Below are positions 45,352 to 56,635 of a DNA stretch of 64,000 bases, one piece after another. The notes beneath the pieces were generated by a model. The model ran no database searches and was not told the DNA's origin. It worked only from the letters and a program-made list of their open reading frames with translations. Every line of letters starts with the position of its first letter. Within the stretch, counting starts at the first letter, position 1. Source of the stretch: Blepharisma stoltei (lineage: Eukaryota > Ciliophora > Heterotrichea > Heterotrichida > Blepharismidae); contig CAJZBQ010000010.1 in the NCBI GenBank assembly GCA_914767885.1, positions 682,001 to 746,000 of the forward strand, in the 5' to 3' direction. The position numbers and the translations under genes were made by a program.

Positions 45352-48262
45352 TTAAGATTTTTTAAATCTCTTTTCTGGCTTTTGTTCTTCAACTACATAT
45401 CTTTTTCTTTTTCTGTTATTTCTTTCCTCTTCTTGTTCTCGTAACTTATCACGTATGATTTCCAAGCCGGAGTCTTTCTTTTTGATTTTTTGAATTAATC
45501 TATCTATATTTTCGTCACCAAACTCAATTCTTTTTTCTTTTGTTAAAGTAACATCATTTTCTCTACACAATATTGAACTCTGAGAAAATATTTCTCCTCT
45601 TGCAGTACTAAAATGATTATTTATATCGAATGCAACTTTAATGCTGAATTGTTGCTCGTTTATATGAATTGCTCATTTTCCATCAACAGTATTTCTATAA
45701 AATACAATTCCGCGAATTATCATTCGTTGGAGATAGTCATAATTTGGATTTAAAGCAACTTCTATGTACTTTTTAGCGCATATTTGTCAAAGTAAATCAT
45801 GAGCCTTTTCACAGACCACAGAAATTTCAGCCTCTCCTAGCTTTTTATACTCATGAATTATAGCAACATCCCCTTTTCCACGCCTTGAAATGAAAATCCC
45901 ATCAAGCTTTTTTTGGAATTTGTTAGATATCTCAAAGCCGATAGAATATTTTGGATCATTTGCTGTTAATAGTGGTATTGCACCTGCTCCGCCTACGATA
46001 GTTTGGAAAAACTTTTCACTTTTATATGTTCCATCGTTATTTTATCAAGGATTTCTTCTTGTATCGCTCTTGAAACTTCATCTTTATCCTCTAAATTTTC
46101 AACAAATTTTTCTAACCAATCATAAGAATTAATTTGATTTTCTCCTGTTATATTTAGTCATGCATTAAGCATTTTGTGGTAAAAATATCTTCCCACTTCT
46201 TTATTAGGAACTACCAAAACATCGATTTTGTGCTTATATTCATATGGAGTCAAGTATCCTGCATGAAGCAGGAGTAAATAAGCATTATTTCTTGCCCAAG
46301 GTTGATTAATAATCGGTTCTTTCAATTTAAGAAATCCAGTTTTCATTATATCAAATAATTCATCATCAGGTTTAAGAGCTTCGAATATCGAAGTTAAAAA
46401 TCTATCGTTATTATTAACATCATTTCAATATTGATTGAGAGGTCATTGGCAATTATTAGCAGCAGAGTTCAAGCAGCTTATTATCGATCGAGAGTTGTAT
46501 ATTTTCTGACCCCTACATTATAACCATTATATCAGTCTTTTATTAACGCTTTCTGATCTATTAGATGACGGTCTGAATATTCTATTAAGTGCTTATTAAG
46601 CAGCCATTCAACATCCGCTTCAGTAAATCCAAAAAATTTTGAATATGATTTTATCGAAATATTGTAAGGAAAAAAAGCATCTAAATTAGATATATCAAGC
46701 AAAGTGTCATAATAATTTCCAGCTACAATTAATTTTTTTATGCGATAATCGATATGATCGACGAGTAACGTAATGATTTTCCATAAGAGAATCTTTATTT
46801 CTTTCTGATTCTTTTGGACGAGTCCTCTATTAAAATTTTTATCATATTCATCAATAATAACAATAACAGCTTGCCCATGAATTAGATGAAGCATATGAGC
46901 CAAATTTTTCAGTGCTGTAATTATATTTATTTGTGAGCTGAATTGTCGATAAGTTCTAAATAGCTGAACTTCAGTAGGCAATATTATTTTATTACGATCA
47001 ATAATATGTTCCAGCATCTCAACATTTCGATTTTTATAATTCATTTTTTCTACTCCGTATTGCTCTATTATTTTCTCTAAGTACAGACAATAGGAGGAAG
47101 TGTGCTCTTGATACAGCTTTGAAATTTCTACTTGAATTGCTTCAAAAAGGATTTCCGGAGGTATTGATTCTCAGAAAAACCCAGGAAAAGTAAACAAAAT
47201 AGTCGGAATACACCCAGCAAATTGTCTATAATGTCCATTATCAGCATTCATTATTTTCAAGCATTTTGTGCTATCCAAATTATTTAAATCAGTGTTATTT
47301 TTCCCTCCTGTAAGTAAATACAAATTTGCGAATTGCCCATTTGCATCTTGCTCTGGATTTAAAAATGCCTTTAGCATAGTTAAATTCAATGTTTTACCCC
47401 AACCTCTCGGTCTCAAAATAGCAAATTTTAGACACATATCATCTAAAATAGCTTTAATAAACATTGTTTTATCCACATAGACAGCCTTATCATCAATCAT
47501 ACGTTTAAAATCCCTATCACCAGTGCTAAAAAGATAAGAATTTTTGACTCTAATTGCTGATTGTGGCGTTACAGGAGACTTTTTTAGCCTTTTCTTCATG
47601 GAAATTGGTGTTTGGAAGATATTGTGGCCGGGCAATGAGCTAATCTTTAAAGATTGGATAAATTTATGCGCCATATCATTTTTGCCTTTTTCTTTAAAAT
47701 CCCTTAATATGCATAATTGATTTAAGTTCAAATTGCTTAATATAATATCCGTATCATCTTCCGATATTACCCAATCTTCCATTTCTTTTTTAAGCTTGTT
47801 TAAAATTGAGTCTTTTATCCTTCCAAGCCAACTCAACTCGAAATTTCATGAGTCTATTTCACAATTTTGTGTCAGGGTTTCAATAATACTTTGGTCTTCA
47901 AATAGCGCTGTAATTTTATAAGCTGAGTTCAAATCAAACTGAGAAAATGAATCTAAAAAGACAGATTTGCCTGTTGAAATCAGCATAATTATATTGTACA
48001 TTGATAATAGGCAGCTTTGGAGGCAATGCTTATACATTTTAATGCTATGATGATCGAATATCCAATAAGAGTTGAAAAAGCCTCCAAAGGTAGCTGATTG
48101 TCCATCAGGCCCTTTATAAGAAAATTTTGTACAAAGCAGGTACTTAAGGAGAGGAGGCAACCTATAGTTATTTCCTGATGAATCAATCGAAAAAACTAGC
48201 TCAGAAAGGTTATACAGAGGTTCTCCGTTTATATTTATGTAGTCCTTGGGGATAATTGCCAT
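45352..48262 (-). CDS. AAA-ATPase-like / PD-(D/E)XK nuclease protein
   Basis: ATG 48260-48262, TAA 45352-45354, TGA=Trp at several places. Residues ~1-140 are unassigned. From ~250 comes the AAA-ATPase-like domain (Pfam AAA-ATPase_like/DUF1703 group): YVDKTMFI, Walker-A-like RPRGWGKTL, Walker-B-like VIIDEYDKNFN, FFGFTEADVEWLL, and WYNGYNVG. The C-terminus has KGDVAIIHEYKK, the D...ExK core of a PD-(D/E)XK nuclease, then a charged tail. Family members are patchily distributed and often laterally spread; their substrate is unknown. Two places (46498-46501 and 46023-46026) hold TATA where one TA is expected; without the extra TAs the length is 2907 bp, exactly 969 codons, and the family sequence (YNSRSIISCLN; EKFFQTIVGG) reads through. 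Lies between two copies of a segmental duplication. Confidence 0.85.
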
Positions 48263-48639
48263 TGTTTGCCATATGTAGTTTTTTTCTATTTGCTCATCTG
48301 CAAGATTAGAGTTTTACTTGCATCCCATCCCGCTTTAAAATATAAAAAAAATCCAATTTTTTTTAAAAAAGTCTATTAAATTTTTTTCAATCAAAACAAT
48401 TTAGCAAATTTTATAAAAAATTAAAAAAATATAAATTTGGTGTAATATTTTTGAATTTTAAATTGCTATTTAATAAATCAATTAAAAAAAATTAACCTAT
48501 ATAGTGTGATTTTGTTAAATGAATATTCTAATTGCACTTTTTCTATTAAACTAGGTCAAAAATTTTTTTTTAAAAATTAGAATTTCATCTATAAAATTAT
48601 CCTATTGTTCCAATTTAAAGGAGGAATTTTATCGATATT
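48263..48639. other. AT-rich spacer with one end of a TIR repeat
   Basis: 48430-48560 resembles 50780-50910 and 50950-51066 (ttagtgtgaaaactgttt, ctattaaactaggtcaaa). 48605-48624 (ttgttccaatttaaaggagg) is inverted at 49019-49040. No gene. Confidence 0.5.
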
Positions 48640-49137
48640 TTATTGCAATTTAAAGGAGCGAGAGGGAGTTGCATCTAATTTTCAATAGGCTACAATAGGC
48701 CTCTTAAGTTTTTCACCATCATTTCTAATCGCCTCTTCGATTTTCTTTGTATAAGATAGCACACCATTTACTTCATCATCGATGGCGGGAGAATTATTCA
48801 AAATAAGCTCTGAGCCTATTATTTGAATTTTGTCTTGGTAAATATGCTTAAGGGCTTCTTGAATGCCAAAGGCAGATGCATAGCATTTTGCTTTGCTTAA
48901 ACGATCATAAGTATCAAGATTGTTAAAAACGGTGTAAAGTTCCTGCTTTAAGCTATTCATATTTTTATTTATCAAACTCAATTTATAAGAAAATGTCTTA
49001 GCCCCTTTTTCATTTACTCCCCCTTTTAAATTGGAACAAAGCATCGGTAAAATTTTCACTTTTTTGGGTGCTTTAAACTCATAATCTTTATTTTCCAGGC
49101 TTGTGGAAACAAATATGGAGCAAGTCGAGAGAGTCAA
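48640..49137 (-). CDS. Unrecognised ORF, 5' end uncertain
   Basis: Open from about 49137 (no ATG at the 5' end; first ATG-type start further in) to 48682, and to TAA 48640-48642 if TGA is Trp. Contains a helical, Lys/Leu-rich middle (NSLKQELYTVFNNLDTYDRL) and QIIGSELILNNSPAIDDE. No family recognised. An inverted repeat (48605-48624 / 49019-49040) overlaps it, so it could be partly element-encoded. Same strand as, and upstream of, the nuclease gene. Confidence 0.4.
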
Positions 49138-50345
49138 GCCAAAACTGTGGGACTCATAAAGTCCCCGGGGTATCGGGTTTCGCCATTTAACCCGGAAGAG
49201 AAGGCACAGGCCAAGATTATCCGTTGGGAGGAGGAAGTGAAGCCCAACGTACCGTATTTACAATTCTTCCTGTCGAGCTTGGTGAGTTTGGGTTTTTCCC
49301 TTCATGGGTTTTTCTCCCACAAAGCTGAAACAAAGGAGAGCTCAGTGTGGCTGATTCCTGTGGAGTAAGGGCTCGTCAAATGAAGCGAAGGCCTCCAGTA
49401 GCCGGATAAAGGGGACTGATGATGTCTGGCATGAAAAAATGTAAACCTAGCCAGATGCCATGAATCAAGGCAGAGACTTGGCCTTGCAGTTAAACTTTAA
49501 TTGATCTAAATCTTAAATCTTAAAAACCCGTAATTAAATATGGCATCTCAGCTTAGACATGGCCTCCCAGCCACATAACCTTCGAGCACATATTTAATTA
49601 TATCCGATAAAGTTTTACCAAGCTAGAAATAGGCAGCTATGTTAGGTAAGCAATTCCTGTTGTTAGGAGCCTTGCCCTTGTCCAATTTCTAGTTTGGGTT
49701 TTAACTTGAAGACAAAGGAACCTTGGAAGTTGGAAAAGGGTGGAGCAGCAACGACCTTACTCCCCCCACTCCGTGAGCGAACAAAACCATTAGAAAAATC
49801 CCTGTTTTTTGCCCAAAAAATATTTGATATATAAGTGATGAGATATCATAAAATATCGGGCTAATTTTAAACAAATTGGTTTTAAAACAAAAACATAAAT
49901 TTTACAAATTAAATTAATATTTGTTTTCCAATTTCCGAGAATTGGGATATTTTTAAATTCAGAAAAAATTTTTTCTTTAAAATTTATATAAAAATAACAA
50001 AAAAATTAACCCCCTCCTGAGCGAACAAGTTTTTTTTTTTCGCTCACGGAGGGGGGAGTTTAGGCATCGGGCGCTCCACCACTGCGAAACCAGGGGTTAC
50101 GGCCTTGGCTACATTTTCCTTTTTGCCAACAGTCAGCCAGAAAATCTTTTTTTTTGAATTTCTGTGCAGGCAACCTCATCATCACTGCAGCCTGAAGCAA
50201 GGCCCGGGAACTCGGTGTCTGTCACTCAACACTGCAGCTTTTTCGAAGTAGCAAGGAGGATGTGACGGTCAGGTAGCCCACCTTTCCAGCGATAGGAAGT
50301 GAGGTCACCACAAAGCGGATGAATTCCCTGGTGATCCTTGGTAAC
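49138..50345 (+). mobile_element. GC-rich repeat G, copy 2, interrupted by MITE A copy 3
   Basis: 49138-49757 and 50061-50345 are GC-richer; the latter matches the 32040 repeat (gaaaccaggggtt). The two parts are split by the MITE at 49758-50060; joining them gives cgaccttaggcatcgggcgc. The 73-codon ORF at 49147 has no recognisable product. Confidence 0.55.
49758..50060. mobile_element. MITE A copy 3, 303 bp, nested in repeat G
   Basis: TTACTCCCC...ccgtgagcgaacaaaacc at the left, cgctcacggaggggggagt at the right, flanked by TA (49758-49759, 50061-50062). Internal core shared with the IESs at 54458 and 60466. Confidence 0.8.
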
Positions 50346-50446
50346 TGAGTTCTAATCACACTAATTAAGTAAGTAAGGGTACTTTAAGCTCTTAAAATTG
50401 TAACTTTTTTCAATAGTAAATTTTTATATATAAAATACTTATTTTT

Positions 50447-51066
50447 CTAAATTATATTTGACCTAATTTAATCCAAAAAAGCTAGAGGAGAATATTAAAC
50501 AGTTTTCAAACTTAATCGATTAACTTTTAATTAAAATGCTTAATTTATATGTTTTACTTTTTAAAAATTTTTTGAGGAAAATTAACCCCCCTTTAAATTG
50601 GAACAGGATTTTTTTCTTCTAATTTAAAGAGAGGAGATTTAATAGCATTTATTTTACTCTAGATTTCTTTTACACTTTGCCTCAATTCCCTCCTTTTCAC
50701 TTGAACAAAATCCTTTTCCTGTTTTACGGGGTTAAATTTTTGCTTAAAAACAATTATTTCTTTATAAAAACATATATATTGAGCACAATACTTTGAATTT
50801 TAATTTATTTTTATGGGGAATTAACAAAAAAATTAATCGATTTAGTGTGAAAACTGTTTAAAGAACAATTTACTTGCACTTTTTTCCCTTATATTTTTAA
50901 AAATTATTTTTACTTTTAATTTCTTTAATAAAATTCTTAAAAAATATAAACTTTTAATTTTATTTATTTTTATAAAGAAATAATTAAAAAAATTAATCAA
51001 TTCAGTGTAAAAACTGTTTTAAATAGTATTCTACTTACATTTTGTCTATTAATTAGGTCAAACTAA
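50447..51066. mobile_element. AT-rich element with tttgacctaat / attaggtcaaa ends
   Basis: Short terminal inverted repeats (50448-50459; 51054-51065) enclosing two direct copies of a ~130-bp AT-rich module and the cccctttaaattggaaca motif at 50587. No ORF. The remaining 50346-50446 is featureless. Confidence 0.45.
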
Positions 51067-51088
51067 TCTTATTAAAATTAGTATTTTC

Positions 51089-51145
51089 ACTGACTCCCCT
51101 TGATCGAACGGCTCTCCATCGTTCGATCAAGGATGGGGGGAGTTA
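51089..51145. repeat. Palindromic element D2
   Basis: Copy of 1261-1320 (tgatcgaacg...cgttcgatca) ending ggggggagtta; the left arm lacks the catc block. It lies exactly at the left edge of the duplicated block 51148-52980, so it may mark the duplication junction. Confidence 0.75.
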
Positions 51146-51450
51146 GTAATTATTTGTATGCAGACTCAATTTATATACTACCTTATATAAAAGCTTTTAA
51201 TGTGCTCTCTATAGTATTAACTTTATTGCCCTGCTGATATTTTTCCAATTCTTACAACATCGCAAAATGAATATGGCATGTAAAATCCTAGGACTGGTGT
51301 TAGCTGCTTCAGAGGCAAAATTTTATCAATCCCGATTAATTCATCTTATAATTTCACTATTTGTTATATTTTGCAATTAAATAATTAAATCTATGATCAA
51401 TTTAGTCATTATTCTGATGAGCATGATATAAAACCACCTGCAGTCCAAAA

Positions 51451-52158
51451 TTATTCTTCAGCTAATCTATTAAAATACATAACATTTTTCAGCTTCTTTT
51501 TCTTTAAATTAAATCTGAAAATGCCTGATCAGTTTGCATAATAAACTTTTTCTTCATAATAAATTGGTGAACTCTTCATCTCATAACTGCATCCTCTAGC
51601 ACATAATTTCCCAAGGATTTTTCAGTCACTTAAATCTCCATTATTTTCATATAAATATTCTTCATTGCTAATTGCATAAATATTTTCACTACCAATAATA
51701 AATAATTTACATCGCGTTATTGATGGGATTGGTAGATTTGAAAACGAGTCTATATCAATATCATAGATATACACTTTATTTGTGACAAGGCTCCATAAAA
51801 ATACGTAATTCTTAAATAAAGGACCGACCTGCCCTGCACTTCATGCATCATAATTAGAGGCAAGTTTATACCATCGACCTTCGCTAATTTTATATCTTCA
51901 TGACATATGGTGAATCCCACTTACTAAATAGACAAAGCCATCATGATAAAATGAACACCCATACTGAGACTTTTTATTCGTTGTAATATACTTTACGTTA
52001 TTCAAAGGATCAATGATATAAGAGACAGATCCATAATGATAAAATAGGCTTCCATCAGGGAGCAAACACTTTGATCCATGAAAATGCAACTCTTTATCAA
52101 TTTTTAGCTCTATATGATCAATTGTTTTAGTTCTTGCATCAAAAATACTTACGGGCAA
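51451..52158 (-). pseudogene. Propeller protein, family 4 (unit D), 5' truncated
   Basis: Duplicate of 43692-44420 with a few substitutions (FHGSKCLL for FQASKCLL), same truncated start LPVSIFDA and same stop context. Open with TGA=Trp over ~235 residues, yet no start codon. Confidence 0.7.
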
Positions 52159-52237
52159 GTAAAACTTTAGAAAATCCTAATTTTTTTCAATTTTTAATTC
52201 TCAAATAGAAGATTTAATTCTAAAAATCAATTTTTAA

Positions 52238-52323
52238 TATAGTGAACTACACTGACTGGCACGGGGTGCTTTTGGCTCAGTTTCGAGCCAAAAGCACCCC
52301 GTACCAGTAAGCGTAGTTAACTA
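52238..52323. mobile_element. Palindromic IES C3, 86 bp, with empty-site control
   Basis: The duplicate at ~44572 reads ttttaatataaaattaac; here the same flanks are split at TA by tatagtgaactacac...gtagttaacta. Ends are inverted repeats and the core is ggctcagtttcgagcc. Confidence 0.9.
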
Positions 52324-53034
52324 TATAAAATTAACTCTTTAACGAGCAATAAAGAAGGTTTGCTCCCTTGCATAGGAGAATTAAAGTTTTTGAGCTATTA
52401 CTGCTTACTTTGAACTTTAGCTTATCAGATTCAAAGTGTTGAGAACTTTTGTGATATAAATTTTGATCAATTTGAAGAATGCTAGATTTTTCTTCCATAT
52501 ATTACAGAAATGGAAATGAAAGCTAAAAATGAATAATAAGCAATAATCCTTAAAATGATATTCTTAAAATGACATTATATAGTTCAAAGTTCGGATGGTT
52601 GTTTGCATTCTTCAGACTGGGTGGTGCTCTCTAATATTAATTTATTATCGAACTCGTTCAGTGTCCACTATCATATCGCTCCCTGCTCCAAACTTCCTTG
52701 CCCACACATGAGGCCCTATATAGCGTTATTCAGCTAATCCTTCAACTTCTGGCGTTAGATTTTTAAAGGGATAATCTCTAATATAAATTCTCTTCTGATT
52801 CTTGTATCTTTATTCAAATTTTAAAAGATCTTTTGAAGCTTTGCAAGGTAGTTGGGGAACCAATTTTTGAGCTCCAGGGTGTGCAAATCTCTTGACCGCT
52901 TTTTTAGTTGAAGATAAAAGTTGTATTTTGATGGTAAATAATTTAATCTATGACCTAAAATCTTATGATTGCATAGAATAGTGCAGCCCTTTATGATGGT
53001 AGTAATATTAGACGCTGCCAGTTTAACTTGAAAG

Positions 53035-53326
53035 ACGCAATATTAAAAATGTCAGTTAGGGATAGGTCCTAGCTCCTGACACAAATAGGATGAACCTATA
53101 AACTCAGCTTAGCGAGAGAAGTCAAGCTTCTTGAGAGTCTCGGCTTGAAGAAAAGGGTCGGTGCTGAGGTTGGCACTGACTAGAGAAGTCTTAATGGGCT
53201 TATTAACTTTAACGGTTCGACGGTTAGGCCGGTTCACCTACCGTTGTAGAGAGCTGTTAATTTAGCTGAACCTCAAATGAAGGGTACTTTCAGGCATTAT
53301 GCTAGAGTAATTCTATTAAACTTAAA
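53035..53326 (+). mobile_element. Retroposon-like insertion with ~13-bp target duplication
   Basis: The family-1 5' flank (21625-21650) reads gccagtttaacttgaaagaa uninterrupted. Here ttaacttgaaaga (~53022-53035) and ttaaacttgaaaga (~53322-53335) bracket ~290 bp of GC-richer sequence. It contains ggttcgacggttaggccggt and no ORF. The target-duplication length suits a non-LTR retroposon/SINE more than a TA transposon. Confidence 0.65.
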
Positions 53327-53448
53327 CTTGAAAGAAAAATCATTTTCTTCACTGCCTTATTAAGAGGCTTAAAAAACTTATTTAATGCTCTTGTGTTATC
53401 AACTATATAGCAGATATTTATAAAATTTAGCTTGCATTATAGTAATTA

Positions 53449-55333
53449 ATGAAACTTATGCATTTTTTCGAGCCAGAATGCAAGAATGAGGTTGAATACT
53501 CGTGCCCATGCACCTCTCCTGAAACTCTATCTTGTGAACTGCATGCTGGTAAGCATATGAAGATCCCTAGCAGAGCTCATTCTTTCAACTCAATTTTTGT
53601 AGAGCCACGTAAAGAGACAAAAGAAGAAATTATTAAGTTTCTCACAAGAGAAAACTCAAAAAATAGTAAGTTAAGGGGAGATAATTTGCCACTCAAAGAA
53701 ATTATAAAATTTGCTCAAAAACCTTCATTCTATATTTCAGATTTAGTTTACAAGGAGCAGATTCATTTGCTAAAAGATGAAATAAGAGAAATATCAACTT
53801 CAATTTGAATAGCAGAAAATAACTCCCAAACTGTGGCTGTAAAAAAATATACTTATAGAAAGAAAAAACTTACTCGAAAATACAAAAAAGAAGCAAAATT
53901 TCTTGCTATTTTAGATTTGCTTACTCTCATATCTGAGGGCGAGCTATTTTAAATAGCATTGGAATCATTTTCGGATTTTAAAAAAATTAATTTGAATGAT
54001 ATAAAAGTTCATCCTTTAGGAATTCGAACTATTCTAATTTCTTATGGATGGCGCTATTTTGGCATTGATTTTCCCACAGGGAAAATTTTTTGGTTTGGCC
54101 AAACCATATGGCACTGGTCGAACCAAAAAATATTTCAAGTGGAAAAATCAAGGCCAAAACAGCGCCATCCACAGAAAATTGCAATATAAAATATAATATG
54201 ATAAACTAATTATATCAAATTTTATATGCAAAACAATATTATCATAAAAAATTTGCTTGCTCCTCAGCTAAAGGGGAGATTTAATCATCCATTTTTTGTA
54301 AAGTTTTATAAATTCGGCAAAAAATCATTAGAAGGACAGTTTGAGTTTTGCGTCGTTATGGAATACTGCCCTAGTAGCTTGCATAGACAAATTATGGAAA
54401 AAATTGTCTTTGGTGAAAATTCTAATTCTATCATAGCTAAAATTGTGGATAAATTATTAACTCCCCCCCCTCCGTGAGTGAACAAAACCATTAGAAAAAT
54501 CCCTATTTTTTGCCCAAAAACCCACCCTCGTGAGAGTGAACAAAAATTTTTTTAATAGAAAAATTTTTTATGGAAAAAACTTTTGATATATAAATGATAA
54601 TTACTATAATGAAATCTAGAGCTAATTCTGTTTAATTTTGAACAAATTGCTTTTTAAAACATAAATTTTATAAATTAAATTAATATTTGCTTTCCAATAC
54701 TTGCGAATTAGGATTTTTTTAAATTTCGAAAAAAATATTTTTTATAAAATTTATATATAAATTTTTTTTAAAACAAAAAAATTAACCCCCCTCCGTGAGT
54801 GAACAAAATTTTTTTGTTCACTCACGGAGGGGGGGGGAGTAAGCGGATTTGTAAAGTTAAGCAGCTTAAATATTGTGCATAGAGATATAAAGCCTCAAAA
54901 TATCTTAGTCTCTGAGGATGGTGAGTATAAACTAATTGATTTTGGGATTTCTGAAGTTGTTTCATCAATTTCTGAAGAAAATGAGTACTTAATTAAGGGC
55001 ACACATGATTATATGTCTCCAGAACTTATTTCAGAGTTAAATAAAAATTCTCAAACGTGTGTGAAGTTTAAATATAACCTGGAAAAAGCAGATGTTTATT
55101 CATTAGGACTAGTATTTTGGAAAATTAGCACAGGTAAAAGAGTAAAAGGAATCAATCAAATTATTTATCAAGAGGAAATGTGCGAAATTCTTAATGAAAT
55201 AAAATTAAACTGACTAAGAAAAGTGCTAGAAAAAATGCTCTTGATGGATCCAGCAAAAAGATTCACATTCAAAGAAGCTTACACATATCTGAAAGAAGAT
55301 GATGATTTTATCAAAGATCTGAATCTGGCTTAA
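53449..55333 (+). CDS. Zn-finger (family 1) fused to Ser/Thr-type protein kinase, two IESs
   Basis: Opens MKLMHFFEPECKNEVEYSC with the family-1 Zn module to KLRG (~residue 76), then switches to kinase-type sequence. Removing TA-bounded inserts 53912-54268 and 54458-54839 leaves 1146 bp, exactly 382 codons. The frame contains beta-3 VAVKKY, LKGRFNHPFFVKFY, the hinge VVMEYCP, HRDIKPQN, DFG (LIDFGISE), KGTHDYMSPE and ADVYSLGLVFW, ending NLA TAA. The glycine-rich loop is degenerate (EISTSIWI) but the catalytic Lys, HRD Asp and DFG Asp are present, so activity is plausible. TGA=Trp at 53806. The fusion follows duplication of the family-1 5' block onto a kinase. The substrate is unknown. Confidence 0.8.
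53912..54268. mobile_element. IES, 357 bp, containing a fold-back
   Basis: TA-to-TA removal joins FLAIL to KGRFNHPFF in frame. A direct repeat atttgctt.ctc.tca at both ends (53915-53931 / 54250-54265) offers an alternative junction in the same frame. Inside, 54035-54180 is a long inverted repeat with a central ggtttggccaaacc palindrome. Confidence 0.75.
54458..54839. mobile_element. MITE A as IES, 382 bp
   Basis: ttaactcccccccctccgtg at the left, cactcacggagggggggggagtaa at the right. Removal joins VDKLL to SGFVKLSSLNIVHRDIK in frame. The terminal motif is repeated inside near both ends (54520, 54785), as if MITEs inserted into each other. Confidence 0.88.
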
Positions 55334-55418
55334 AGTATTCGAAAGTAACCGGTAACTCTAATTATCATATTAAAAACCATTGCAAATTTAAATTCTATTA
55401 AAGATTATTTAAATAAAA

Positions 55419-56156
55419 ATGAAAATCGTATTTTTATTAATTACTGCAATATATGCAAGCAATTTTCCTATGCTTGATCTTCAAGCATCTCTCAAAGTCC
55501 CTATATGAACCTCCAATAATTATTGTGGCTGAGCAGGGGTCTACTGTAACAGCAGTAATGAAGTCTATGCAATTTGTTTAACAGGCCTCCCATTTACAGG
55601 CGATCTTGCTGAAGGAATTTTTAGCAGGCTTCCAAAACTTTCGATTTTGGCTATCGTGATTGACGACAATTCCCAAGCTCAAGCTTTAACTCTTCCCAGC
55701 GATCTTTGCACATTGAATTCTTTGAATCAGCTGGAACTTCACAGATTAAATATAAATACAGCATTTCCTTCACAAATTCTCAGCTGCACAAAGTTAAAAA
55801 TTCTCCATATGGCTTATTGTGGATTGACAGGAACTTTGCCTGATTTCTCTAATATGAACAACCTGGAGACGCTAGATTTGAATGGAAATAAGTTTACAGG
55901 AAGCATTTCTCAATCTATAGCAAATTTACCAAATTTAGTAACTTTGCAATTATTCAGTAATTCACTTAGTGGAAGTCTGCCTAGCTTTGCATCAAACAAC
56001 TTGGCTTCACTTGATGTAAGGAATAATGCCCTCACAGGATCAGTTCCTTCTGATTTGTTTTCTAAATCAAGCATAGACTATTTTGGGTTTGATGGAAATC
56101 AAATGACAGTTCCTGAAATTTGCAAAGATAAGCCATTTTGTATCCCGTTTTCTTAA
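55419..56156 (+). CDS. Secreted leucine-rich repeat protein
   Basis: 245 aa, ATG 55419-55421, TAA 56154-56156, two TGA=Trp (one in YCGWAGV). Signal peptide MKIVFLLITAIYASNF; an N-terminal cap with a paired-Cys motif (NNYCGWAGVYCN) like the N-cap of plant-type extracellular LRR proteins. Then come ~6 LRRs (LETLDLNGNKFTGSI, LVTLQLFSNSLSGSLP, LASLDVRNNALTGSVP), and a C-terminal Cys pair (ICKDKPFC). No transmembrane segment or kinase follows, so it is probably secreted or vacuolar. No IES seen. It lies 85 bp downstream of the kinase gene, same strand. Confidence 0.88.
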
Positions 56157-56635
56157 GTGATTGAATAGATTTTAATTAAAACATATTGCCGAATCATTCT
56201 CTTACTTATCAAATTAATCACTCAATTTTCATAGTCCATCATGAATCTCTACAATTTTCTCAATTAAAAAATATAATAATTAAATAATTAGCTTGATATA
56301 TAATCCTTTCTATTATATCTAAGAGTTTCACGATGGCCAAGAAAGTTTTGAATTGCAGGATGATAATTATCAAAACTATTTCTCAAGGTCTATAATGCCT
56401 TGGATGATAAATAATGCTGATCGCATAAAATTATTATTATTACTAAGTTATTATAATGAGATCTCTAATATAAGCCCTAAATTGCTAAGTTAATATAATT
56501 CTCTATCTTATCTTCTCCCCACATGCACCTATTATTATTTCTGACAAAAACCCTTTCTCCAAAAAACTATTTTAAAATTAATTTTAAAAGAACTAAGCTA
56601 GCTATCACTGACAGAATTAAGATAATTAAGCAGAA
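56157..56635. other. AT-rich spacer
   Basis: Between convergent genes; no gene or repeat recognised. Confidence 0.5.

Larger units (their letters stand above)
51148..52980. repeat. Segmental duplication of 43377-45210
   Basis: ~1.83 kb, roughly 95% alike by eye, same orientation, including the family-4 pseudogene. The main difference is the 86-bp palindrome at 52238-52323, present only here. Confidence 0.85.

Noticed and set aside
45352-48262. Bacterial contaminant gene
   Set aside because: The family also occurs in bacteria, but the gene uses TGA for Trp, matches local base composition and is embedded in host repeats.
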